From Bacteroidales bacterium UBA1680 (GTDB taxonomy: Bacteria; Bacteroidota; Bacteroidia; Bacteroidales; UBA932): a DNA stretch of 64,000 bases. Below are positions 32,752-39,998 of this stretch, piece by piece. The DNA is taken from positions 1 through 64,000 of the forward strand of contig DCKG01000022.1 in NCBI GenBank assembly GCA_002320605.1. Direction: 5' to 3'. Within the stretch, counting starts at the first letter, position 1. Every line of letters starts with the position of its first letter. The notes under the pieces are model-generated. The model saw nothing but the letters and a program-made list of their open reading frames with translations. It was not told where the DNA came from and searched no databases. The position numbers were made by a program, and so were the translations under genes.

Positions 32752-33798
32752 ATGAAGAAAGTAACAATCAGAGATGTTGCGAAGGAAGCAGGGGTTTCGG
32801 TGACTTTGGTGTCCTTCGTCATGAATGCTAAAATGGGGAAAGACGGGCGGCTGGATTGTCCTGTGAATCCAAACACAGCTCGCAGGGTACTTGAAGTCGC
32901 TAAGAGACTTGGCTACAGAAGAAACAATGCGGCGGCTTCGCTGAGAAGCGGGCGCTCGCATACTATTGCGGTGATTGTGTCCGACATTTCAAATGCGTTT
33001 TTTTCGGAGATTTGCAGACATATTGAGAATACTGCTTATGAAATGGGCACGACTGTGATTTTCGCTAGTTCTGAAGAGAATCCGGAAAAACTTTCTAATT
33101 TAATAGATACTGTCATCGGGTACAATGTAGAGGGTATGATAATAGCTCCTTGCCTTGGAAGTGAAGCTGCTCTTAAAAAGGCGGTGGATTATAACATTCC
33201 TACGGTGCTGATTGATAGGGACATGCCGGGAGAGGATTTCGGCAGGGTCTTGGTGGACAATGTCGATGCTGGATTCATTGCTACGAAATATCTCATTCAT
33301 CAGGGTTTTGGCAAGATTGAGATGGTTTCTTACAAGAGCGGCGTCACTTCGCTTACAGATCGTGAGAGGGGATATGAGAAAGCAATGGAAGAGGCTGGGC
33401 TGCAGGATTATATTAATATCCATAAGATTGAGTATGAGGCTGTGGCTGCGAAGAAAATGGTGCGTGAGACGTTCAAAGATGCTTCGAAACGTGGCACTGA
33501 GGCATTCATACTCCCAACGAAAAAGATAGCGCTTTATGGTTTCAATGCTTTGAACGTGCTCGGTCTCAATCTTCCGAAAGATTTTTCGTTTGTTTGTTTC
33601 GATGAGAGCGACATCTATGACTTAAATAAGCCCGTAGTGCCGCATGTGATTCAGCCGCTTCAGGAAATCGCAGAGAAATCTGTGGAACTTTTGAGCGACA
33701 TGGTTGAGGGGAAAACGGATAATAAGAATATTTCTCTGAAAGCTAAGCTTGTGGTCGGCGGCCGCCTTGGCTCCGAACCCATTGCCGCGACCTTCTAG
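32752..33798 (+). CDS. LacI-family transcriptional regulator
   Basis: The 348-residue protein has the N-terminal helix-turn-helix and hinge of the family (TIRDVAKEAGVSVTLVSFVMN and ARRVLEVAKRLGYRRNNAAASLRSGRS), then a periplasmic-binding-protein-like effector domain (VSDISNAFFSEICRHIE; DVPTVLIDRDMPGEDFGRVLVDN). There is an approximately 10-residue insertion between helix-turn-helix and hinge helix (KMGKDGRLDCPVNPN). No sugar genes are adjacent, so the target operon and effector cannot be told from this window. It lies 35 bases after hppA with no terminator between. Confidence 0.93.
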   Translation: MKKVTIRDVAKEAGVSVTLVSFVMNAKMGKDGRLDCPVNPNTARRVLEVAKRLGYRRNNAAASLRSGRSHTIAVIVSDISNAFFSEICRHIENTAYEMGTTVIFASSEENPEKLSNLIDTVIGYNVEGMIIAPCLGSEAALKKAVDYNIPTVLIDRDMPGEDFGRVLVDNVDAGFIATKYLIHQGFGKIEMVSYKSGVTSLTDRERGYEKAMEEAGLQDYINIHKIEYEAVAAKKMVRETFKDASKRGTEAFILPTKKIALYGFNALNVLGLNLPKDFSFVCFDESDIYDLNKPVVPHVIQPLQEIAEKSVELLSDMVEGKTDNKNISLKAKLVVGGRLGSEPIAATF

Positions 33799-33809
33799 CC
33801 CTAAAATAA

Positions 33810-33875
33810 GCATCCTCCGGAAGTTATCCTGAGCGGCTGAAAAATGCCGCTCAGTCCGAACTTCCAGTCGGATGC
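33810..33875. terminator. Nested three-part hairpin between converging genes
   Basis: Three coaxial inverted repeats share one centre: GCATCC/GGATGC (33810-33815, 33870-33875), GGAAGTT/AACTTCC (33819-33825, 33859-33865) and CTGAGCGGC/GCCGCTCAG (33829-33837, 33846-33854) around an 8-base loop. It lies between the LacI gene and the converging retropepsin-like gene. It probably ends transcription from one or both sides, although no long T-tract follows. The remaining bases to 34050 show no gene I can support. Confidence 0.6.
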
Positions 33876-34050
33876 TTAGTCGCGGTCACGCGACCGGCGG
33901 AGTAGTACACCATGCGCTCGCTGAAGAATGCCTGATAATGCAACTACATCTCAACGATGTACCTGACGCCGTCCTCTTCAGTGCATTTGTCGTCCGTAGA
34001 ATAGGTCGGATTACGGACGGGGTACGAGGGCCTCATCATGATGGTGTCTA

Positions 34051-35097
34051 TTAATATTTTATCTTGTATTGTTTGCAGAAGCTGATTGCCTGCTGGCTGC
34101 CAGATTTGGCGGCTAACGAGCAATAATATTCTGCCTTGGAAACATTGCCGTCGCTAGCATACATGCGGCTAAGGTTGAAGAGCGTTATGCCAAGGGTTTC
34201 ATCTTGGAAGCTGCTCTTGCGGATAGCCTTCTCTGTGGTATTGAATAGCTTGCAGTAGGTTGAGACTGCCAGCTGATACTTTTCGATGGCCGGCTTCACA
34301 TCTTTTTTCCTAGCGTAGGCATCGCCCAGGCAATCATAGACCCAGTAGTCCATGGTGAGCGACTTGCCTTCATATTCGGAAAGCCACTGTTCTGAAACAG
34401 CTATAGTTTCGTCATTGCGTTCCAGAATATTCAGGACTACAGCATATTCGTAAGAAGTGAACATGTTCAAGGCTCCTGCTTTGCTCAAAGCCTCAAGGCA
34501 GGAGGCCGCTTGGGCATATTCTTTTGCATCCAGATGCTTTTGCGCCGCATCTTTGAGGCTGTCCTCAGGCTCCAATGCCGCTTGTTCTGTCTTTGGCTCT
34601 TCAGCAGTCACGCCGATGATTAGCCTGTCGCCTTCCTGCATCGCACCTCCGATGCCGTCGAAGGTTGAATTCCCTATTAGGAAGGGAACGGTCTGTTTTT
34701 TCAGCACGAAGGCTGGCACGTCTTTCAAGATCACGTTGTCGATGCGCAGCTCCTTGATGACGAAAGAAGCAGCCTTTTCGCTGGAGCCATTAGGCATTTT
34801 CACCGTTGCAAAACCTTTCACGTCGGCCGGAGCGATGTAGTCGTTTTCGTAAAGGAACAGATATGTCGTGCTGGATAGGCTTGCAAACCAGTTTTCTGAG
34901 GTGTAATATGTTTTCACGTTCACCCCGTTAATAGATGCATCCACAATGTAGCGACCGTCTGTGCCGCTGTCCTGAAGCAGGATGCTCGTCTGAAGGGCGC
35001 CTTCGGGATTCTGAGCGGAGGCGCTGCGGAGCTGGATACTGTCGCTTTGAGCGAAAGCGCTGCCTAGGGCAATGAATATGCCTACGGCAGCTGTCAT
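34051..35097 (-). CDS. Degenerate retropepsin-like domain fused to TPRs
   Basis: The 348-residue secreted protein starts at 35097 (a TTG at 35118 would give a slightly longer signal; an ATG at 35226 lies inside purE and is unlikely). After the signal peptide ending AFAQ, residues about 25-160 follow the clan AA aspartic protease pattern: a strand ASINGVNVKTYY, a VKMPNGSSEKAASFVIKELRIDNVILKDVPAFVL flap region, and a PFLIGNSTFDGIGG end. The usual D-T/S-G triad at the first loop is replaced (YTSENWFASLS), so it is probably inactive. Residues 180-348 carry three or four TPR-like units. It lies 31 bases after purE. Confidence 0.65.
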   Translation of the reverse strand: MTAAVGIFIALGSAFAQSDSIQLRSASAQNPEGALQTSILLQDSGTDGRYIVDASINGVNVKTYYTSENWFASLSSTTYLFLYENDYIAPADVKGFATVKMPNGSSEKAASFVIKELRIDNVILKDVPAFVLKKQTVPFLIGNSTFDGIGGAMQEGDRLIIGVTAEEPKTEQAALEPEDSLKDAAQKHLDAKEYAQAASCLEALSKAGALNMFTSYEYAVVLNILERNDETIAVSEQWLSEYEGKSLTMDYWVYDCLGDAYARKKDVKPAIEKYQLAVSTYCKLFNTTEKAIRKSSFQDETLGITLFNLSRMYASDGNVSKAEYYCSLAAKSGSQQAISFCKQYKIKY

Positions 35098-35128
35098 GAA
35101 TATGCTGACGTATCTCAAAGTACTGGCT

Positions 35129-35608
35129 TTATTGTTTTGGCGGCAGAGCAGTATTGCGAATCTTATCAGACTGAGCCTCACGGTAGGCATCAATCTTTTT
35201 TGCGACCTCAGGGTCGCAGAGAGCAAGAATTTCAGCAGCCAGGATTGCGGCGTTCTTCGCTCCGCCGATTGCGACAGTGGCTACTGGCACACCGGTCGGC
35301 ATCTGAACCATTGAAAGCAGGGAATCAAGCCCGCCGAGCGTTTTCGTCTGCATAGGAACGGCAATGACCGGCAGCGGTGTGAGTCCTGCTGCGACGCCTG
35401 CCAGATGAGCGGCGCCGCCAGCCCCGGCAATCACTACCCCGAAGCCTCTGCCCTTCAGAGCTTTCGTGTATTCGAACATCAGATCCGGCGTCCTGTGCGC
35501 GCTGATCACGCGCGTCTCGTATTCGATTCCGAAATCCGCTAAAAACTGTTCTGCCCCATGCATGACCTCATAGTCACTCGTGGAACCCATAATGATGCTT
35601 ACTTTCAT
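35129..35608 (-). CDS. purE: N5-carboxyaminoimidazole ribonucleotide mutase
   Basis: The 159-residue class I PurE has the GSTSDYEVM active-site loop, SAHRTPDLMFEY, AGAGGAAHLAGVAAGLTPLPVIAVP and the SLLSMVQMPTGVPVATVAIG block. It converts N5-CAIR to CAIR in purine synthesis. Its ATG overlaps the stop of the restriction-enzyme remnant upstream, which means new DNA has been joined directly at its 5' end. Confidence 0.97.
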   Translation of the reverse strand: MKVSIIMGSTSDYEVMHGAEQFLADFGIEYETRVISAHRTPDLMFEYTKALKGRGFGVVIAGAGGAAHLAGVAAGLTPLPVIAVPMQTKTLGGLDSLLSMVQMPTGVPVATVAIGGAKNAAILAAEILALCDPEVAKKIDAYREAQSDKIRNTALPPKQ

Positions 35609-35898
35609 ATATTCATGATATTAAAAGATTTCTTAATGAGATTCTGCTTCTTTTTGACAATTTGAATGAAGCCCTTCAAATTCTTGATGTCTTCTCGGTA
35701 TTCCCTTGGAAAGAACGATATGTATTCTTGGGGGGCAACAACAATGACATGAGACTCTTTCATTTGATTCTTTGATATTCCCTGCTGGAGAGTGAATATA
35801 TATTTGACATCTATTCGATCTGCCTCATTAAGAATCTGCCGCCACCTGTCCTTGCAAGTTGTCTTCGCTCCAAGCATAGTCAGATATTCCGAAGCGAG
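35605..35898 (-). pseudogene. C-terminal remnant of an EcoRII-type restriction endonuclease
   Basis: The readable frame from 35898 gives LASEYLTMLGAKTTCKDRWR followed by QILNEADRIDVKYIFTLQQGIS. This is the conserved end of the EcoRII C-terminal catalytic domain family (KTTCKDRWRQ hallmark). Upstream it is closed by a stop at 35899-35901. Only about 98 of the several hundred residues remain, and neither the rest of the nuclease nor a methyltransferase is present. An ATG at 35877 could give a 90-residue product, but it would lack the active site. The end overlaps the purE start. Confidence 0.78.
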
Positions 35899-36007
35899 TT
35901 ATTCGATATTCGTTCCTGGTCTTCTGCCCATAGTAGATAAAACGACTGTCGGTGAAAAAGTCGCCTTGCCCCCTTCTTGCTTGACGATTTTTTTTTGTTG
36001 CAATCAT
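35828..36007 (-). pseudogene. 59-codon fragment, possibly from a defence gene
   Basis: The frame starting at the ATG at 36007 encodes 59 residues with a distinctive block FIYYGQKTRNEYRITRFG near residues 23-40, then runs out of frame into the EcoRII-like fragment and stops at 35828. The block looks like conserved protein, not chance, but I cannot name the family with confidence; a link to restriction endonucleases is a guess from context. It is directly preceded by the 21-base direct repeat. Confidence 0.4.
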
Positions 36008-36049
36008 AAAATTTCCCCTTTATGAATCAAAATTTCCCGTTCATGAATT
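36008..36049. repeat. Tandem 21-base direct repeat before the fragment start
   Basis: AAAATTTCCC-type units at 36008-36028 and 36029-36049 match at 18 of 21 positions. Read on the minus strand they lie immediately upstream of the ATG at 36007. They may be operator sites or the edge of an inserted segment. Confidence 0.55.
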
Positions 36050-36100
36050 TTAAATCTGCAGCGTGATCCTCTTAACCCGGAGATTGTGAGACAAAAATAA

Positions 36101-36108
36101 TAAATTTG
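36101..36108 (+). promoter_or_regulatory. -7 box before the small membrane protein/MFS unit
   Basis: TAAATTTG matches TAnnTTTG exactly and lies about 110 bases before the first candidate start (36217) on the + strand. Confidence 0.55.
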
Positions 36109-36216
36109 TACTGATATGCTGATAATTCATGTTTGACGAATGACAATGGAGTCGGACGGCTCACATGATTTTTTAGTGGAGGATAATGAGTTTGACCAAT
36201 TAAAGACAAGATACTG

Positions 36217-36336
36217 ATGGATGCAGGACGTTTAATGCCTTTATCACTTTTGCTGCTATGCTTGTGCAGCTGTGGCAGCAGGAATGGCAGCCATGTTTCA
36301 GAAGAGCATCGGATGATAAGGTCGCTTCCTTTATAA
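36217..36336 (+). CDS. Possible 39-residue lipoprotein
   Basis: The frame encodes MDAGRLMPLSLLLLCLCSCG followed by 19 polar residues. It looks like a lipoprotein signal with a lipobox-like LCSC, then a very short mature part. It overlaps the start of the 166-residue gene at 36258 in another frame. It could be a true micro-lipoprotein, or the leader of a protein broken by a frameshift. Short length keeps confidence low. Confidence 0.3.
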   Translation: MDAGRLMPLSLLLLCLCSCGSRNGSHVSEEHRMIRSLPL

Positions 36337-36758
36337 AGGCTGGCAAGCTTTCGCTTCCCCACTATCTGCTAGTAAACGGGCAGATGATAGGAGTGATGAA
36401 GAGAGCTGTCAAATTGGAGATTCCAGATGGCAGGTATTTGGTCACTGTCAGGAGTACCGTCAGATTCATCGAATCTTCTGTCTGGGCAGAAGTGCATGAG
36501 AATACCGAGAACTGCGTTGAGTTCGGCGACAGGGAAAAATACTGGGATATCATCTTTTGGATTGACATGGTTCTGTGGCTTGTCAAACGCATCATTGATG
36601 TAGGTGCGCCATGGGGAATGATCTATGAGATATGCAGCAACGGTTTCTTTGCCGTATGGATGCTGAGAGTCTGGATCATTCGTAAGAATTACTTTAGGTT
36701 GGAATCTTTCTGCAAGGTTAAACGTGAAAACATTGAAATTGATGAAAACGAACAATGA
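36258..36758 (+). CDS. Hypothetical membrane-associated protein
   Basis: The 166-residue protein has a beta-rich N-terminal half (PDGRYLVTVRSTVRFI; AEVHENTENCVEFGDREKYWD), then one or two hydrophobic segments (about 115-155), and a charged tail. I do not recognise a named domain. Its last 17 bases overlap the MFS start, so the two are translationally coupled and may work together. The true start is uncertain; the ATG at 36258 lies inside the small lipoprotein-like frame. Confidence 0.6.
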   Translation: MLVQLWQQEWQPCFRRASDDKVASFIKAGKLSLPHYLLVNGQMIGVMKRAVKLEIPDGRYLVTVRSTVRFIESSVWAEVHENTENCVEFGDREKYWDIIFWIDMVLWLVKRIIDVGAPWGMIYEICSNGFFAVWMLRVWIIRKNYFRLESFCKVKRENIEIDENEQ

Positions 36759-37953
36759 CAAACATAGGATGTCGCCGGCGATGCTCTTCATCATTCTCTT
36801 CGGCATTGTGAGCATGTTCTCGGACATGACCAAGGAGAGCGCTGAAAGCATCCGGGGAGCCTTCCTCTCACTGATTGGTGCATCGGCTGCGACCATAGGC
36901 TTTGTATCGGGTCTCGGTGAACTGGTAGGATATTCACTAAGGTTCATTTCCGGCAAGTTCGCTGATAGGACAAAGAGGTACTGGCCTATCGTCATAGTCG
37001 GGTATTGCCTTGAGCTTGTCACCATTCCCGCTCTTGCTCTGGTCGGTGAAAACGGATGGATGGCAGCATGCATCCTCCTTGTAGTCCAGAAGTTCGGAAA
37101 GGCCATAAAGAAGCCGGCTAAAGATACGGTGGTGTCATTCGCGGCCTCTCAGGAGGGAGTGGGCAAGGCATTTGGCCTGCAGGAACTGCTTGACCAGTTC
37201 GGAGCTGTGCTTGGACCTCTGCTGCTTTATGTCATCATGCTGTTAAAGACAGACGGCACCACCTTTGAGCGATATGGCTTCTGCTTCATGGCGCTCGCAA
37301 TCCCTGCATTCAGCACGCTGATTCTGCTTGTCATTACCCGGAGAAACTTCCCTAATCCCGAGAAATTTGAACCCGATGCCAAGGAATCTGCCCCACTGAA
37401 GATCGAGGGAAACTTCGTGCTCTACATCATCGGTATCAGTCTCTTCGCATTTGGATTTCTTGACTACTCACTCGTGGCAATGCATGTGTCAAAGGCATAT
37501 GCTGATGCCATTGCACCAGACGTGCTTCCGCTACTCTACTCTGCGGCCATGCTTATAGATGCAGTAGCTGCGCTGGTGTTCGGATATCTTTATGACAGAT
37601 GGGGCATGAAGGTTCTGGTATTATCCGCCGTCATTGCCGCACCGTTCAGTTTCCTGGTGTTCATGGGACACTCAGTGGCCACGCTCATTGCTGGTATCAT
37701 CATGTGGGGAATAGGAATGGGCGCGCAGGAATCCATCATGAAGGCAGCTGTAACAAGCATGACCCCAAAAGCCAGCCGCGCTACTGGTTTCGGAATCTTT
37801 TCATTTGCGTTCGGTATAGCATGGTTCCTGGGAAGCTGGACACTAGGAATCCTATACGATGCAAACATCACCGTCATGGTAGCCGTATCGGCCATGTGCC
37901 AGCTGGTAGCAATTCCATTCTATATCATTTCATCCAAAAACAAAAGACAGTAG
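36742..37953 (+). CDS. MFS transporter
   Basis: The 403-residue protein has 12 predicted membrane helices. The segment GKFADRTKRYWPIVIVGYCLE after helix 2 matches the MFS loop 2-3 motif (GxxxDRxxRR), and the partner motif in the second half is GYLYDRWGMKVLVL. The ATG at 36742 is chosen over a GTG at 36724. The substrate cannot be told; the family includes drug and metabolite exporters. It is coupled to the small protein upstream. The region's setting beside a restriction remnant suggests acquisition by transfer. Confidence 0.9.
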   Translation: MKTNNDKHRMSPAMLFIILFGIVSMFSDMTKESAESIRGAFLSLIGASAATIGFVSGLGELVGYSLRFISGKFADRTKRYWPIVIVGYCLELVTIPALALVGENGWMAACILLVVQKFGKAIKKPAKDTVVSFAASQEGVGKAFGLQELLDQFGAVLGPLLLYVIMLLKTDGTTFERYGFCFMALAIPAFSTLILLVITRRNFPNPEKFEPDAKESAPLKIEGNFVLYIIGISLFAFGFLDYSLVAMHVSKAYADAIAPDVLPLLYSAAMLIDAVAALVFGYLYDRWGMKVLVLSAVIAAPFSFLVFMGHSVATLIAGIIMWGIGMGAQESIMKAAVTSMTPKASRATGFGIFSFAFGIAWFLGSWTLGILYDANITVMVAVSAMCQLVAIPFYIISSKNKRQ

Positions 37954-38103
37954 AGAATCTCTCAGATACAATTCAGAAGATTAAAAACAAAGATATTCTC
38001 GCGAATGTTGCTTATAAAAAATAGATAAGTGTTTAACAATTACTAACAAAGAGGGGAGTAACGTTCTCTGGGTTAACATAGCGCTGGCTATGAAAAGTTT
38101 GAG

Positions 38104-38111
38104 TATATTTG
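38104..38111 (+). promoter_or_regulatory. -7 box for smpB-miaA
   Basis: TATATTTG matches TAnnTTTG and lies 55 bases before the smpB start, in a 213-base gap that holds nothing else I can identify. Confidence 0.6.
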
Positions 38112-38166
38112 TAGAAAATTTAATGGCGCTGGGGCTGATTGGCGGCAGGGCGCAATCTATCTGAAT

Positions 38167-38622
38167 ATGCCGAAGCAGAAGGAACATAGAGTGGAGATTC
38201 GCAATAAGAGGGCTTCCTTTGACTACGAGTTTCTGGAGAATTACGAGGCAGGAATCGTGCTGGTCGGGACCGAGATAAAGTCGATCCGGGCTGGGAAGGC
38301 CTCGCTGGCGGATTCTTTCTGCTATTTCGTAGGCAACGAGTTGTTCGTGAAGGGGATGAATGTGTCCACTTATTTCTGGGGGTCATGGGGGCAGCACGAG
38401 CCTATGAGGGATCGCAAGCTGCTGCTGACCAAGAGAGAGCTAAGGCATCTGCGGCAGGCAGTGAAGGAAAAGGGGCTTACGATTATAGCTACGAAGCTAT
38501 ATATTAATGAAAAAGGCATGGCCAAGCTGGTGATAGCCTTGGCGAAGGGAAAGAAGGTCTATGACAAGCGGCTGTCCATCAAGGAGAAGGACATTCGTCG
38601 CGAGATGGAGAGAGGGGAATGA
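38167..38622 (+). CDS. smpB: SsrA-binding protein SmpB
   Basis: The 151-residue OB-fold protein has the family blocks FLENYEAGIVLVGTEIKSIRAGKASLADSF and the basic C-terminal tail GKKVYDKRLSIKEKDIRREMER, which enters the mRNA channel. It carries tmRNA to stalled ribosomes. The ssrA gene is not seen here. Its stop overlaps the miaA start (ATGA). Confidence 0.97.
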   Translation: MPKQKEHRVEIRNKRASFDYEFLENYEAGIVLVGTEIKSIRAGKASLADSFCYFVGNELFVKGMNVSTYFWGSWGQHEPMRDRKLLLTKRELRHLRQAVKEKGLTIIATKLYINEKGMAKLVIALAKGKKVYDKRLSIKEKDIRREMERGE

Positions 38623-39605
38623 GCCGGAATCCTAAGAACAAGCTGAGGGAATCTATTCCCATTCCGGAGCCTGCGCATCTGCCGGAGCCGGAAGTAATTG
38701 ATATTCAAAATATTTATAATGAATATATTGCAGAGGCCATCGACTTGATCGTGGTGCTGGGGCCGACTGCGTCCGGCAAGACTCATTATGCGGTGAACAT
38801 GGCACGCAGGCTGAGCGAAATCGGAACTGCCGCAGAGATTCTTTCTGCCGATTCCAGGCAGGTCTATAAAGGCATGGACATAGGCACTGGCAAGGATCTC
38901 AATGAATATGGCGACGTGCCTTATCATTTGATTGACATAGCCCCGGCTGGCACACGGTTCGACCTGTACCAGTGGCAGGAAGCCTTCGAAGAGGCATACA
39001 AAGATGTTCGGTCGCGTTGCAGAATTCCTATTCTGTGCGGTGGCACGGGACTTTATGTCCAGGCAGCGACTTGCGGATATGCCCTGCCTCAGGTACCTCC
39101 AGACGAGTCTTTGCGAGAGGAATTGGAACTGCTTGACAAAGATACGCTTATTGGAAAGCTTGCTGCCTACGGGCCGCTTCCTGACGAGGGCGTGCTACAA
39201 AGCAAGCGAAGGGTGATTCGGGCCATCGAGGTAGCGCAATATGAAAAGGAGCATCCAATTCAGCGCACGGCCTACCTTCCGAAGAAGCCATATTTCATCG
39301 GGACTCTAGTCTCTCGCGAAGAACGTAACGCCCGTATTGACCGCCGTTTGGACGAACGCTTGCAGGGTGGCATGATCGAAGAAGTCCGCAGCCTCCTGGG
39401 TTCAGGAATTCCTTCGGAAGACCTTGTATATTACGGCCTTGAATATAAATTTGTCACGCAGTACGTCCTAGGCATCCTCAGTTATGAAGAGATGCGAGTC
39501 TTGCTCTCCAACGCCATCCACCAGTTCGCGAAACGCCAGATGACCTGGTTCCGTGGCATGGAACGCGACGGATTGCATATTCATTGGACTGATAAGTTGT
39601 TTTGA
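38619..39605 (+). CDS. miaA: tRNA dimethylallyltransferase
   Basis: The 328-residue enzyme adds a dimethylallyl group to A37 of tRNAs reading UNN codons. The P-loop GPTASGKT is at residues 48-55, followed by ADSRQVYKGMDIGTGK and the late YGLEYK and QFAKRQMTWFRG blocks. The 45 residues before the P-loop, with a Pro/Glu-rich segment, exceed the usual few. It overlaps smpB by 4 bases, so the pair is coupled. Confidence 0.97.
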   Translation: MSRNPKNKLRESIPIPEPAHLPEPEVIDIQNIYNEYIAEAIDLIVVLGPTASGKTHYAVNMARRLSEIGTAAEILSADSRQVYKGMDIGTGKDLNEYGDVPYHLIDIAPAGTRFDLYQWQEAFEEAYKDVRSRCRIPILCGGTGLYVQAATCGYALPQVPPDESLREELELLDKDTLIGKLAAYGPLPDEGVLQSKRRVIRAIEVAQYEKEHPIQRTAYLPKKPYFIGTLVSREERNARIDRRLDERLQGGMIEEVRSLLGSGIPSEDLVYYGLEYKFVTQYVLGILSYEEMRVLLSNAIHQFAKRQMTWFRGMERDGLHIHWTDKLF

Positions 39606-39639
39606 GATGACTCAAGACAATGTATATGCCTGATTCCGC

Positions 39640-39960
39640 TCAATCCAGATGGAAAAGCTCTTCGATAGGAGTCGTGACGGGGGAATTGTCGGGATTGACT
39701 TCCATGAGATCTGCCATCATGTCCCACCATCTCTGTGTCACTGGATCCACATGGGAAGTGTCTTGAGAATTCGTTTCACCAGAGCATTCCTGATAGCCGA
39801 ACAGGATGTTTGTCTCCTTGTCCCAGAAGATGCTGTAATTGGAGACTCTCTGTTCCTCCTTAATCATTCTTTTAAGCTCTGGCCAGATTGCGGAATGCCT
39901 CTTGGCATACTCTTTCTCGCATCCTGGCTTAAGATGCATTTTGAAAGCGAATCGTTTCAT
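39640..39960 (-). CDS. rhaM: L-rhamnose mutarotase
   Basis: The 106-residue protein of the RhaM family has blocks MKRFAFKMHLKPGCEKEYAKRH, NYSIFWDKETNILFGYQE and WDMMADLMEVNPDNSP. It interconverts alpha- and beta-L-rhamnose. No other rhamnose gene lies in the window, so it is an orphan here. The family also includes proteins for L-fucose and related sugars, so substrate assignment is by family only. Confidence 0.88.
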   Translation of the reverse strand: MKRFAFKMHLKPGCEKEYAKRHSAIWPELKRMIKEEQRVSNYSIFWDKETNILFGYQECSGETNSQDTSHVDPVTQRWWDMMADLMEVNPDNSPVTTPIEELFHLD

Positions 39961-39987
39961 TGCTTAGTACATTAGTGTTATTGCAAG

Positions 39988-39995
39988 CAAAGATA
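39988..39995 (-). promoter_or_regulatory. -7 box for rhaM
   Basis: Read on the minus strand it is TATCTTTG, a match to TAnnTTTG, 28 bases before the rhaM start and just after the metK stop. Confidence 0.6.
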
Positions 39996-39998
39996 CAT

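Noticed and set aside
33872..34054. 60-codon open frame on the + strand after the nested hairpin
   Set aside because: Starts inside the hairpin arm, has no family resemblance and runs into the convergent gene end.
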